Shown here: positions 1-8,421 of the stretch, piece by piece
Position numbering within the stretch: the stretch's first letter is position 1
How the letters are laid out: every line of letters begins with the position of its first letter
DNA from: Kitasatospora sp. MAP12-44
Lineage (GTDB): Bacteria > Actinomycetota > Actinomycetes > Streptomycetales > Streptomycetaceae
Length of the DNA: 64,000 bases
Reading direction: 5' to 3'
Assembly: GCF_029892095.1 (NCBI RefSeq)
Contig: NZ_JARZAE010000004.1
Location: 7,688,001-7,752,000 of the forward strand
The notes under the pieces: model-generated
What the model was told of the DNA's origin: nothing
The model's database searches: none
The model's input: only the letters and a program-made list of their open reading frames with translations
Translations under genes and position numbers: made by a program

Positions 1-94
1 GCGCGGTGAACGGCGCGGTGAAGCGGAGGGGCTCGGCATGGCCGTTAAATTATCAGGAAGGAAACCTAATAGATAGATCTGGCAGGATCCGCCC

Positions 95-1285
95 ATGACC
101 ACCGCACGCACGGCCACCCCCAGCACCGCCCGTGCGATCAACGACCGGCTGGCCCTGGAGCTGCTGCTCAGCCACGGCTCGCTGACCGCCACCGAACTGC
201 ACACCCTCACCGGCCTCTCCCGCCCCACCGTCTCCGACCTGCTGGAACGGCTCCAGCGCGGCGGCCTGGTGGCGGTCGTCGGCGAGCGCGGCGAGCAGCG
301 CCGCGGGCCCAACGCCCGGGTGTACGGGCTGCGCTACGACCGCGCGCAGCTCGCCGGGATCGACCTGCGCACCGCCGGCGTCACGCTCGCCGTCGCCGAC
401 CTGGCCGGCCGCACGCTCGCCACCGCCGCGCTGGCCGTGGACCCCGCCGACCCGCCCGCCGACCTGGCCCAGCAGGTGCTGGAGCGGCTGCTGGAGACCG
501 CGCGCGAGGTCGGCGTGCGCGAGCTGCACACCGTCGCCGTCGGTGCGCCCGGTCTGGTCGACCCGGCCACCGGAGCACTCAACTCGCCCAGCTCGCTGCC
601 GGGTTGGCATGCCGAACTGGTCGAGGCGCTGCGCACCGGGCTGCCCGGCGAGGTGCTCCTGGAGAACGAGGTCAACCTGGCCGGGATCGCCGAGCACCGG
701 ATCGGCGCCGCCACCGACCGGGACACCTTCGTGCTGCTCTGGCTCGGCCACGGTGTGGGCGCCGCCGTGCTGCTGGACGGCCGGCTGCGGCGCGGCTTCT
801 CCGGCGGCACCGGCGAGATCGCCTTCCTGCCGGTGCCGGGCACCGGCGGCCTGCCCAGCGCGACCGCGTGCGAGGGAGGCTTCCACAGCCTGGCCGGCAG
901 CGCGGCGGTCTGCGCGCTGGCCCGCGAGCACGGCCTCCAGCCTCCCGCCGGCGGTGACGACGCGTCGGCCGCCGAGGCCGTGGTGCTGGCGGCCGTCGCG
1001 GCGGGCGAGCGGGGCGGGCCGTTCCTGGACGCGCTGGCCGGCCGGGTGGCGCTGGGCGCGGCCGGGGTCTGCGTGATCCTCGACCCGGGCTGCCTGGTGC
1101 TGGGCGGTGAGGTGGGCCGGGCCGGCGGCGCGGCGCTGGCCGACCGGGTCGCCGCCCGGTTGGCCGAACTCTCGCCGCTGCGCACCGAAGTGCGGGCCGG
1201 GACGGCCGGCGGCGGCGCGGTGCTCAGCGGCGCGGTACTGACGGCCTCCGACGCGGTCTGCCGCGACCTCTTCGGCGGGCGCTGA
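95..1285 (+). CDS. ROK family transcriptional regulator
   Basis: A 396-residue protein with an N-terminal winged helix (about residues 10-75, with the recognition-helix-like stretch LSRPTVSDLLERLQ) followed by a ROK sugar-kinase-like domain (about 85-390). ROK regulators usually repress sugar uptake or catabolism genes and respond to a sugar or sugar phosphate. The ROK domain shows the acidic/Asn region around LENEVNLAG and the C-terminal phosphate-binding stretch CLVLGGEVG. The zinc-type CxCGxxGC motif is absent, so it probably does not act as an active kinase. An AT-rich patch at about 45-78 is the likely promoter or operator. The ATG start follows a GGCAGGA ribosome site. The target genes cannot be inferred from the window. 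Confidence 0.88.
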   Translation: MTTARTATPSTARAINDRLALELLLSHGSLTATELHTLTGLSRPTVSDLLERLQRGGLVAVVGERGEQRRGPNARVYGLRYDRAQLAGIDLRTAGVTLAVADLAGRTLATAALAVDPADPPADLAQQVLERLLETAREVGVRELHTVAVGAPGLVDPATGALNSPSSLPGWHAELVEALRTGLPGEVLLENEVNLAGIAEHRIGAATDRDTFVLLWLGHGVGAAVLLDGRLRRGFSGGTGEIAFLPVPGTGGLPSATACEGGFHSLAGSAAVCALAREHGLQPPAGGDDASAAEAVVLAAVAAGERGGPFLDALAGRVALGAAGVCVILDPGCLVLGGEVGRAGGAALADRVAARLAELSPLRTEVRAGTAGGGAVLSGAVLTASDAVCRDLFGGR

Positions 1286-1393
1286 GCCCGTCCTGGTGCG
1301 GGAAAGGGCGACGGGATGCGAGAGGATGGCCCGACGGTCGGACGAGAACCGGTCGGACGAGAACCCGGTCGGACGAGAACGCAGGGGAGCACC

Positions 1394-1810
1394 ATGGGGC
1401 AGCCGGACCGGTCGGTCAACCACTACCGCATCGGTGAGGCCGCGGCCATGCTCGGTGTCAGCACCGACACCATGCGCCGCTGGGTCGACGCCGGGCGGGT
1501 CGAGGCGGAGCGGGACGACCACGGCCACCGGATCATCCCGGGCGATCGGCTGGCGGCCTTCGCCCGGGAACTCGCCAAGCCGGGCGCGGCGGAGGCCGAG
1601 GGCCGCCCCTCCTCGGCACGCAACCGGTTCCCCGGCATCGTCACGCATGTGGTGCTGGGCGATGTCGCCGCGCAGGTGGAGGTGCAGGCGGGGCCGTTCC
1701 GGGTGGTGTCGCTGATCAGCCGGGAGTCGGCCGAGGAGCTCGGCCTGGTGCCGGGGGTCCGGGCGACCGCGGTGATCAAGTCGACCAATGTGATGATCGA
1801 ACGGGGTTGA
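1394..1810 (+). CDS. MerR-type HTH / TOBE (molbindin) protein
   Basis: A 138-residue protein with an N-terminal MerR/excisionase-like helix-turn-helix (YRIGEAAAMLGVSTDTMRRW, residues 9-28) and a C-terminal TOBE/Mop domain (about 75-135, ending in TAVIKSTNVMIERG), the fold that binds molybdate or tungstate oxyanions. Proteins of this layout are usually annotated as molybdenum-pterin-binding or molybdate-responsive proteins. No modABC genes are nearby, so the function is inferred from domains only. I chose ATG 1394 because AGGGGAGC lies just upstream; an in-frame start at 1316 is possible but lacks a site and adds a low-complexity segment. Confidence 0.8.
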   Translation: MGQPDRSVNHYRIGEAAAMLGVSTDTMRRWVDAGRVEAERDDHGHRIIPGDRLAAFARELAKPGAAEAEGRPSSARNRFPGIVTHVVLGDVAAQVEVQAGPFRVVSLISRESAEELGLVPGVRATAVIKSTNVMIERG

Positions 1811-1815
1811 GTCCG

Positions 1816-2541
1816 ATGAGTGCCTTGAGTACGTCGAGTGCGTCGCGCCCCCTCGCGGTCGCCCACCGCGGCGACCCGTACCGCCACCGCGAGAACACCC
1901 TGCCCGCCATCGCCGCCGCGCTCGCCGCCGGAGCCGACGCGGTGGAGGTCGACGTCCAGCTCACCCGCGACGGCGTCCCCGTCCTGCTGCACGACCGGAT
2001 GCTCACCCGGCTCTGGGAACTCGAGCGGCCGGTCGGCGCGTTGACAGCCGCCCAGCTCGACGCGCGGCGCTTCGAGGGCGGCCAGCGGGTGCCGCTGCTC
2101 ACCGAGGCGCTCAAGCTGGTGACCGAGACCCCGGTCGCCAAGCTGATGATCGACCTGGACGAACCCGGCCCGGCGGCCGCCGCCTGGCGGGCCGTCAGCG
2201 ACCTGGGTGCCGAGGACCGGGTGCTGTTCTGCGGCCCGGCCGGGGCGATGCTCGCGGTGCGCGAGGTCGCCGCGCAGGTGCCGATCGCGCTCACCTGGAA
2301 GCAGCCCGACCTGCCGGCCCGCCCGCTGCTTGACGCGCTGCGCCCGCACTACCTCAACCCGCCGTTCGGCCTGGTGGACCGCGCCCTGGTCGAGCGCGCC
2401 CGGGACGAGGGCCTGGCGGTCAGCGTATGGACGGTGGACCTGCGCCGCACCATGCGCCGGATGCTGCAGGCCGGGGTCGCCTCGATGACCTCCAACCGGA
2501 TCGGCCTGCTGCGCTCGGTGATCGACGCCGAGCGCCGCTGA
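1816..2541 (+). CDS. Glycerophosphodiester phosphodiesterase
   Basis: A GDPD-family TIM barrel of about 241 residues. The diagnostic opening AHRGDP...ENTLPAI (catalytic His and Arg, metal-binding Glu) is followed by AVEVDVQLTRDGVPVLLHD, carrying the metal-binding Glu and Asp and the second catalytic His. Such enzymes hydrolyse glycerophosphodiesters to sn-glycerol 3-phosphate and an alcohol. There is no signal peptide, so it is probably cytoplasmic. ATG 1816 sits 9 nt after the GGGG of AACGGGG; a TTG at 1807 overlapping the previous stop is an alternative start. It is followed by an overlapping gene at 2541. Confidence 0.85.
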   Translation: MSALSTSSASRPLAVAHRGDPYRHRENTLPAIAAALAAGADAVEVDVQLTRDGVPVLLHDRMLTRLWELERPVGALTAAQLDARRFEGGQRVPLLTEALKLVTETPVAKLMIDLDEPGPAAAAWRAVSDLGAEDRVLFCGPAGAMLAVREVAAQVPIALTWKQPDLPARPLLDALRPHYLNPPFGLVDRALVERARDEGLAVSVWTVDLRRTMRRMLQAGVASMTSNRIGLLRSVIDAERR

Positions 2542-3275
2542 TGCCCCAGCCGCGGGTGCTCGACGGGCGGGCGCTGAACCGCGCCCTGCTGGCCCGTCAG
2601 CACCTGCTGGAGCCGGCCGACACGACCCCCGAGGCGCTGGTCGAGTACCTGGTCGGGCTGCAGGCCCAGGCGGTGGACCCGCCGTACTTCGGCCTCTGGT
2701 CCCGGCTGCGGACCTTCCGCCCCGAGCAGCTGAGCGAGCTGCTCGAACAGCGGCGGGTGGTCCGGATCGGCCTGCAGCGCGGCACCATCCACCTGGTCAC
2801 CGCCGAGGACGCGCTGACGCTGCGTCCGCTGCTGCAACCCGTCCTGGACCAGGCCCTGCGCGGCGCCTACGGCAAGCGGCTCACCGGGCTCCGGGACGAG
2901 CACGGCCGCACCCTCTACGACCTCCCCGACGCCCCGCGCCCGGACCCCGGCACCCCGGTCCCGGTGCGCCTGGTCGCCCCATTCGACAACCTGCTGCTCT
3001 CACACGCCGACCGCACCCGGGTGCTGCCGCAGGACTACCGGACGCGCGTGATGACGCAGAACGGCATCGTGCTGGGCACCCTGCTGGTCGACGGCCTGGT
3101 CGCGGGCAGTTGGCAACTGGCCGCCGAGCGCGGGACGACCCGGCTGCGGCTGCGCCTGTTCACCGCCCTCGCCCCCCGGACGCGGGCCGCGGCCGAGGCG
3201 GAGGCCGAGCGACTGCTGGACTTCGCGGCGGCGCCCGGCGAGTCCCGCGAGGTCGCCGTCACCGCCGACCGCTAG
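2541..3275 (+). CDS. AlkZ-like winged-helix protein, internally shortened
   Basis: The start overlaps the preceding stop (TGATG). The protein has 244 residues, while the winged-helix/AlkZ (HTH_42) DNA glycosylase family normally has about 350-400. The N-terminal part is typical, including LVGLQAQ, whose QAQ at residues 41-43 matches the QxQ catalytic motif known for AlkZ. The C-terminal part is also typical (HGRTLYDLPDAPRPDPGTPVPVR...FDNLLLSHADRTR). The join near residue 128 (YGKRLTGL then RDEHGR) skips the roughly 110-120 residues that normally lie between them. The reading frame is intact, so this looks like an in-frame deletion. It may be inactive, or a minimal variant. Confidence 0.75.
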   Translation: MPQPRVLDGRALNRALLARQHLLEPADTTPEALVEYLVGLQAQAVDPPYFGLWSRLRTFRPEQLSELLEQRRVVRIGLQRGTIHLVTAEDALTLRPLLQPVLDQALRGAYGKRLTGLRDEHGRTLYDLPDAPRPDPGTPVPVRLVAPFDNLLLSHADRTRVLPQDYRTRVMTQNGIVLGTLLVDGLVAGSWQLAAERGTTRLRLRLFTALAPRTRAAAEAEAERLLDFAAAPGESREVAVTADR

Positions 3276-3350
3276 CCATCCCCATATCGGACATTTCGTT
3301 AGATCCTATGGTGAGATGGATCAGTCGAAACCGGTGGTGGAGGTGACGGG

Positions 3351-4475
3351 ATGTCGGCGCAGCCCACCCCCGAGGGGTCGGCGGGCGGGCCGGGCGAGGA
3401 CCGCCGCAGGCCGTACGAGTGGCTGCCGCCACCGGTGCGCGGCGCCGCCGCGTGGTCGGTCGTGGTGATCCTCTTCATCACTGTCGCCGGGCTGGTCGTC
3501 TACGCCTTCGTCGCGCTGCGCGCCGCGACCATCCCGCTGCTCGTGGCGTTGCTCGGCACCGCGCTGCTGCAACCCGTGATGCCCTGGCTGGTCCGCCGGG
3601 GGCTGGGGCGCGGTGCGGCGGCCGGGCTGACCTGCGCGGTGCTGGTGACGGTGGTCTGCGGAGTGCTGGCGCTGCTCACCAACTCCCTGGTGCACAGCGC
3701 CCCGCAGATCGCCGAGTCGCTGAAGCAGGCGGGCGATCAGCTCGCCGACTGGCTCGGCCCGGTGGGCGCCAAGCTCCAGCACGCCCTGGCCCAGTCGGCC
3801 GACTACGGGAACTCGGCCGCCGGCTCGCTGGCCGGCTCACTGGCCAGCGGCGTGCTCTCCGGTCTCGGCATCGCCGTCCAACTGGTCACCGGCGCCGTGC
3901 TCTCGCTCGCCCTGGTCTTCCTCTTCCTGCGCGACGGCCACCGCAGCGGCGACCTGGTCCGCTCGACGCTGCCCGCCGGGCCGGCCGAGACCATCGTCGC
4001 CTGCGGACAGCGGGCCTTCGGCGCGATGGCCGGCTATATGCGCGGCACCACCCTGATCGCCCTGATCGACGCCACCTTCATCACGGTGGGCCTGGTGATC
4101 CTGGGCGTGCCCGGCGCGGCCGGGCTGGGCGCGCTGGTCTTCCTCGGCGCGTTCATCCCGTTCGTCGGCGCCTTCCTGTCCGGAACGGTCGCGGTGCTGG
4201 TGGCGCTCGCGGACGGCGGGCTGAGCAAGGCGCTGTGGACGCTGGGCATGGTGCTGGCGGTCCAGCTGATCGAGGGCAACGTCCTGCAGCCGATGATCCA
4301 GAGCCGGACCGTCGAACTCCACCCCGCCACCATCATGATCGCCGTGGTGGCGGGCGCCGGCGTCGCCGGCATCATCGGCGCCCTGCTCGCCGTCCCACTC
4401 TGCGCGGCCGCCCTCGGCATCCTCTCCGTCCTACGCGGCCGCCCACTGCGCACGCCGGCCCGTTCACACCCCTGA
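3351..4475 (+). CDS. AI-2E family transporter
   Basis: A 374-residue polytopic membrane protein of the AI-2E/PerM/TqsA family. The N-terminus is cytosolic and Pro/Gly rich, followed by paired helices at about residues 25-90, a soluble extracytoplasmic segment (about 110-170), and then several helices including the conserved region LGALVFLGAFIPFVGAFLSG and the ending EGNVLQPMIQSRTVELHPATIMIAVVAG. The family includes small-molecule exporters and Na+/H+ antiporters; the substrate is not predictable. GGAGGTG precedes the ATG. It converges with the downstream minus-strand hydrolase with almost no gap. Confidence 0.88.
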   Translation: MSAQPTPEGSAGGPGEDRRRPYEWLPPPVRGAAAWSVVVILFITVAGLVVYAFVALRAATIPLLVALLGTALLQPVMPWLVRRGLGRGAAAGLTCAVLVTVVCGVLALLTNSLVHSAPQIAESLKQAGDQLADWLGPVGAKLQHALAQSADYGNSAAGSLAGSLASGVLSGLGIAVQLVTGAVLSLALVFLFLRDGHRSGDLVRSTLPAGPAETIVACGQRAFGAMAGYMRGTTLIALIDATFITVGLVILGVPGAAGLGALVFLGAFIPFVGAFLSGTVAVLVALADGGLSKALWTLGMVLAVQLIEGNVLQPMIQSRTVELHPATIMIAVVAGAGVAGIIGALLAVPLCAAALGILSVLRGRPLRTPARSHP

Positions 4476-4476
4476 A

Positions 4477-5436
4477 TCAGGCGGGCGGCGCCGGGAAGTA
4501 CGCCTCGATCCAGCGGTCCAGCTCGGCGAAGACCTGGGTGCGGGCCTGCTCGCCGGAGAGCACCAGGTCGTGCATGCCGCCCTCGATGCGGATGGTGGTG
4601 ACGTGGGGTCCCAGGCGGGGGGCGAGGGCGGCGATGTCGTCGGCGCGCAGGACGGCGTCGCGGTGATGCATCGCGGGGTCCCACTTGTTGGTCACAATGC
4701 TGGCGGTGGAGGCCATCAGCAGGACGGGGACGTCGACGTGCAGGCCGCGCCGCACCTGGCGGTGGCCGCGCTGGATGGCGGCCAGCCAGCCGGCGTACAG
4801 CGGGAAGCCCTCGGCGGGCTTGAGCGCGAGGTCGAAGTCCCAGCTGCCCCGGTGGTCGCTGTGCAGGCTGTGCACGTAGTGCGGGTTGAGCGGCGCGGGC
4901 AGCTTGCGGGTGGCGGCCAGCCGGCCCAGGGCTCCGACGGCGGGCGCGCCCAGGGTGCGCAGCGCGGGGCTGGTGGGCATCGCGAGGAACGGGCTGTTGA
5001 GGAAGAGGCCGTCCAGCAGACCGCGCCCGGCCCGCCGCGAGGCCCACAGGGAGGCCACCAGACCGCCGGTGGAGTGCCCGTTGACCAGCAGCTGGGTGTG
5101 GCCGTCCTGCTCCCGGATGATCCGGACCGCCTCGTCGAGCTCCTCGTCGTAGGCCGCCAGGTCGCGGACGAAGTTGGGGGACTGGTGGGAGCGCAGCGAG
5201 CGCCCGTACTTGCGCAGGTCCAGGGCGTAGAAGGAGAAGCCGGCCGCGGCGAAGTGGTCGGCGAGGTTGGTCTGGAAGAAGTAGTCGGTGTAGCCGTGCA
5301 GGTAGAGCACCGCCCGCTGGGAGCCGGGGACCAGTCGTCGGACCAGCGTCGCGCTGACGGCACCCTCCTCGTCGTCGGCCAGCGGCAGCTCGGCCGCCTC
5401 GTACGGGGTGCCCAGGACGTCTTCGCGGAACTCCAT
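4477..5436 (-). CDS. Alpha/beta hydrolase (serine aminopeptidase S33 / lysophospholipase-like)
   Basis: A protein of about 319 residues with an alpha/beta-hydrolase fold. The strand-turn-helix VLYLHGYTDYFFQTNLADHF gives the oxyanion region and NGHSTGG the GxSxG nucleophile elbow. A late Asp and the His in EGGMHDLVLSG probably complete the triad. Monoglyceride lipase or lysophospholipase-type activity is likely, but the substrate is unknown. No signal peptide. I prefer ATG 5436 (MEFREDV) because GGGAG lies 9 nt upstream; an in-frame ATG at 5454 has a poorly spaced site. Confidence 0.82.
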   Translation of the reverse strand: MEFREDVLGTPYEAAELPLADDEEGAVSATLVRRLVPGSQRAVLYLHGYTDYFFQTNLADHFAAAGFSFYALDLRKYGRSLRSHQSPNFVRDLAAYDEELDEAVRIIREQDGHTQLLVNGHSTGGLVASLWASRRAGRGLLDGLFLNSPFLAMPTSPALRTLGAPAVGALGRLAATRKLPAPLNPHYVHSLHSDHRGSWDFDLALKPAEGFPLYAGWLAAIQRGHRQVRRGLHVDVPVLLMASTASIVTNKWDPAMHHRDAVLRADDIAALAPRLGPHVTTIRIEGGMHDLVLSGEQARTQVFAELDRWIEAYFPAPPA

Positions 5437-5622
5437 GTCTGCTCCCGCATCCAATCTCTGCTCCGACCTGCCGCAGGCAGGGCCACCGATCCAGGGGACA
5501 GACGATACCGGGCGGTAACCGCGCTGGGTGCGCCGTGCCTGCTCCGGACTCCGGCCCCTATGCTGCCGACATGCTGAGAAAATCCGTTGCAGCCCAGGTC
5601 AGTGCCGCGTGTCGGGTCTGCG

Positions 5623-6501
5623 GTGACTGACCGGCCGCAGGAGCCGGCGTCCGAGCCGGCGTCCGAGCCGGTGCCGGTGCTGCGCGAGGTCGCGCTCGGG
5701 ACGGCGAAGCTGATGCCCGACCTGGACTGCCCGGGCGGCTGGCTGCTGACGCTGGACGGCACGCCGCAGTCGTACGTGGACCTCGGGGACCCGACCCGGC
5801 TGGAGTTCGAGTACACCCGCCGGATCGGCCACCTCGCCGACGCGCTGGCGCCCGAGGGGCAGGCCCTGGACGCGCTGCACCTGGGCGGCGGCGCGCTCAC
5901 GCTGCCCCGCTACCTCGCCGCCACCCGGCCCGGGTCGCGGCAGCGGGTGGTCGAGCTGGACGGTCCGCTGATGGAGCTGGTCGAGCAGGTGCTGCCGTGG
6001 CCGGGCCAGGACATCAGCGTCGCGGTCGGTGACGCGCGTGAGGCGCTGGCCGCCGCCGCGCCGGGGGCGGTGGACCTGCTGGTCGCCGACGTGTTCCACG
6101 GCTCGCGCACCCCCGCGCACTTGACCTCCGTCGAGTTCGTCACCCTGGCGGCCGCCGCGCTGCGCCCCGGCGGCTGCTACGCGGCGAACCTGGCGGACGG
6201 CGCGCCGCTGGAGTTCGCCAAGGCGCAGGCGGCCACGGTGCGCGCGGTCTTTCCGCAGACCTGCCTGGTCGCCGAGCCGTCCGTGCTGCGCGGGCGGCGC
6301 TTCGGCAACGTCCTGCTGGTGGGATCCGACCGGCCGCTGCCGGTCGAGGCGCTGAGTCGCCGGCTGGCCGCCGACCCGTTCCCGGCCCGACTGGTGGCGG
6401 GCGACGAGCTGGCCCGGCTGGTCCGCGGCGCGCGCCCGGTGACGGACGCCTCGGCCCGGCCCTCGCCCGCACCACCGGCCGGCGCGTTCAGCATCGGCTG
6501 A
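5623..6501 (+). CDS. Spermidine synthase-like (polyamine aminopropyltransferase fold) methyltransferase-like protein
   Basis: About 292 residues with a Rossmann-type domain. HLGGGALTLPRYLA resembles motif I, VVELDGPLMELV carries the acidic ribose-binding residue, and VAVGDAREAL followed by LLVADVFHG gives the downstream acidic and catalytic-region residues. This matches the stand-alone spermidine-synthase-like proteins of actinomycetes. The N-terminus is a short Pro/Glu-rich tail (EPASEPASEPVPV). True aminopropyltransferase activity is uncertain because no decarboxylase partner is nearby. GTG 5623 is the best guess; a TTG at 5587 is also in frame. Confidence 0.75.
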   Translation: MTDRPQEPASEPASEPVPVLREVALGTAKLMPDLDCPGGWLLTLDGTPQSYVDLGDPTRLEFEYTRRIGHLADALAPEGQALDALHLGGGALTLPRYLAATRPGSRQRVVELDGPLMELVEQVLPWPGQDISVAVGDAREALAAAAPGAVDLLVADVFHGSRTPAHLTSVEFVTLAAAALRPGGCYAANLADGAPLEFAKAQAATVRAVFPQTCLVAEPSVLRGRRFGNVLLVGSDRPLPVEALSRRLAADPFPARLVAGDELARLVRGARPVTDASARPSPAPPAGAFSIG

Positions 6502-6621
6502 GCCCGGCTGTCCGGTGAGAGGCTGAGGCTGGAACCTAAAGGACGGGTAAAGCGTTGGTGGGAGGGGCAGCGCGTTAGGCTGCCTTCTTCGCGCCCGTCC
6601 GTTTCCGGAGGTATCACGGCC

Positions 6622-7287
6622 TTGCACATCGACGCGTGGATCCAGAGCGTCCCGCCGCTGGCGGTATACGTGCTCGTCGGCCTGATCATCGGGGTCGAGA
6701 GCGTCGGCATCCCGCTGCCCGGTGAGATCGCGCTGGTCACCGCTGGGGTGATGGCGTCCAATGGGACGGTCAACCCGGTCCTGGTCGGGGTCTGCGCGGT
6801 GGCCGGCGCGGTCATCGGAGACTCGATCGGCTATTCCATCGGGCGCAAGGGCGGAAAGCCGCTCTTCGAGAAGCTCGGGCGCAGGTTCCCCAAGCACTTC
6901 GGCCCCGACCATCTGGTGACCGCGGAGAAGGCGTTCCAGAAGTGGGGGATGTGGGCGGTCTTCTTCGGCCGGTTCATCGCGCTGCTGCGGATCTTCGCCG
7001 GACCGCTGGCGGGCGCGCTGCGGATGCCGTACTGGAAGTTCCTGATCGCCAATGTGCTCGGCGGCGTGATCTGGGCGGGTGGCACGACGACCGCGGTCTA
7101 CTACCTGGGCAAGGTGGTGGAGAAGTACCTGCAGAACTTCTCCTGGATCGCGCTGGCGCTCGCGGTGGTCGCCGGAGCGGCCTCGGGCCTGGTGCTCAAG
7201 CGCCGGGCGGCCCGGATGCACGCCGAGCAGCCTGCTGCCGAACCGGCTGAGCCGGCCCAGCAGAGCCCGCTCCCCGTCGCGGAGTGA
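6622..7287 (+). CDS. DedA family membrane protein
   Basis: A 221-residue integral membrane protein of the DedA/SNARE-associated (VTT domain) family. Visible hallmarks are the N-terminal helix with GIPLPGEIALVTAG, the re-entrant region around GDSIGYSIGRKGG, and FGRFIALLRIFAGPLAGALRMPYWKF, the conserved Phe/Arg-x-Arg/Gly pattern. Some DedA proteins are now known as lipid-carrier or phospholipid flippases; the substrate here is unknown. Translation probably begins at TTG 6622, since CCGGAGGT sits about 9 nt upstream and no ATG or GTG is suitably placed. The C-terminus is a charged cytosolic tail with AEQPAAEPAEPAQ. Confidence 0.87.
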   Translation: MHIDAWIQSVPPLAVYVLVGLIIGVESVGIPLPGEIALVTAGVMASNGTVNPVLVGVCAVAGAVIGDSIGYSIGRKGGKPLFEKLGRRFPKHFGPDHLVTAEKAFQKWGMWAVFFGRFIALLRIFAGPLAGALRMPYWKFLIANVLGGVIWAGGTTTAVYYLGKVVEKYLQNFSWIALALAVVAGAASGLVLKRRAARMHAEQPAAEPAEPAQQSPLPVAE

Positions 7288-7357
7288 CGCAGCGTCACGC
7301 GTAGGATCGCCGTAGGAGCAGTGCCTGGCACGGCCGGCGAGACAAGCGGAGGATCCG

Positions 7358-8026
7358 ATGACCCAGCAGCAGTGGACCGCAGTGGACGAGTACCTGAGCG
7401 GCGTCCTGGTCGGCGAGGACGCCGCGCTCACCGGCGCGCTCGCGACCAGTGCGGCGGCCGGCCTGCCGCACATCGCGGTCGCGCCCAACCAGGGCAAGCT
7501 GCTGCACCTGCTGGCCCTCACCGTCGGTGCCCGCCGGATCCTGGAGGTCGGCGCGCTCGGCGGCTACAGCGCCATCTGGCTGGGCCGCGCGCTGCCCGCG
7601 GACGGTCGGCTGATCTCGCTGGAGATCGACCCGGCGCACTCGGCGGTGGCCCGCGCCAACCTGCACGAGGCCGGCCTGGAGAAGGTGGCCGAGGTGCGCA
7701 CCGGCCGGGCCGTGGACAGCCTCGCCGAGCTGGTGGACGACGGCGCCGAGCCCTTCGACCTGGTCTTCATCGACGCGGACAAGCCCAGCAACCCGGACTA
7801 CTTCCGCTGGGCGCTGAAGCTCACCCGCCCCGGCTCGCTGATCATCATCGACAACGTGGTGCGCGGCGGCGCGGTGGCCGACGCGGCGAGCACCGACCCG
7901 TCCGTGCTGGGCGTGCGCGCGATGCACGAGCTGATCGCGGCCGAGCCGCGGGTCTCGGCGACCGCCGTGCAGACCGTGGGGGTCAAGGGCTACGACGGCT
8001 TCACGCTGGTCCGGGTCACCAGCTGA
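7358..8026 (+). CDS. O-methyltransferase (family 3, CCoAOMT-like)
   Basis: A 222-residue SAM-dependent O-methyltransferase. The SAM-binding loop is EVGALGGYSAIWLG, the acidic ribose contact is SLEIDP, and the metal-dependent catalytic segment is DLVFIDADKPSNPDYF followed by LIIIDNVV, as in caffeoyl-CoA/catechol O-methyltransferases. It probably methylates a small catechol-like hydroxyl group and is cytoplasmic. The ATG follows a GGAGGATCCG ribosome site. It stands alone on this strand, separate from the DedA gene by a 70-bp spacer, so no pathway is suggested by context. Confidence 0.87.
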   Translation: MTQQQWTAVDEYLSGVLVGEDAALTGALATSAAAGLPHIAVAPNQGKLLHLLALTVGARRILEVGALGGYSAIWLGRALPADGRLISLEIDPAHSAVARANLHEAGLEKVAEVRTGRAVDSLAELVDDGAEPFDLVFIDADKPSNPDYFRWALKLTRPGSLIIIDNVVRGGAVADAASTDPSVLGVRAMHELIAAEPRVSATAVQTVGVKGYDGFTLVRVTS

Positions 8027-8082
8027 TCCGGACCGGCCCCGCCGGCCGGTGGTGAGCTGGGCCGGCGAGGCGGACCCGATGC

Positions 8083-8268
8083 CTACTGGGGGTCGGTCGG
8101 CGGCTGCTGGCCGAGCTGCTGGTTCATCTTGTCCTGAGCGGCGTCGACCTCGCGCTCGTACTTGTTGCCCGTCTTCGCGTCGAGGGCGTCGCCGGCCTTC
8201 TGGGCCCCCTGCTGGGCAGAGTCCTCGTGTCCGTGCAGCAATCCCTTGAGCTTGTCAAGCATCGACAT
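8083..8268 (-). CDS. Small antitoxin-like protein (MT0933/Rv0909 type)
   Basis: A 61-residue, charged, helical protein opening with MSMLDKLKGLLHGHEDSAQQG and ending in a Gln/Pro-rich tail. The composition and the pattern DKLK...GAQKAGDALDAKTGNKY match the MT0933-like antitoxin family (Rv0909), which are often found without a partner in streptomycetes. A strong AAGGAGG precedes the ATG at the right spacing. No toxin gene adjoins it, so it may be a stress or DNA-associated small protein rather than a working antitoxin. Confidence 0.72.
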   Translation of the reverse strand: MSMLDKLKGLLHGHEDSAQQGAQKAGDALDAKTGNKYEREVDAAQDKMNQQLGQQPPTDPQ

Positions 8269-8330
8269 GGGTGGCCTCCTTGCGGAACGTCTGGCCCTCC
8301 CAGCATCGCTGAGATGGACGATGTGCACAC

Positions 8331-8396
8331 CCTGAGGACCCCGACGACCCCGAGGACCCTGAGGACCCTGAGGACCCTGAGGTCCCCGGGACCCCG
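8331..8396 (+). repeat. 9-bp tandem repeat in a gene leader
   Basis: About four near-perfect copies of the 9-mer GAGGACCCT plus degenerate flanks lie between the divergent antitoxin-like gene and the oxidoreductase at 8422. It may be partly transcribed as the leader of the oxidoreductase. Confidence 0.8.
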
Positions 8397-8421
8397 AGCC
8401 AACGAAACGAGAGGACGCGGC

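Noticed and set aside
53..1648. 531-residue minus-strand frame over the ROK and TOBE genes
   Set aside because: A shadow of two real genes; no motif, low-complexity composition.
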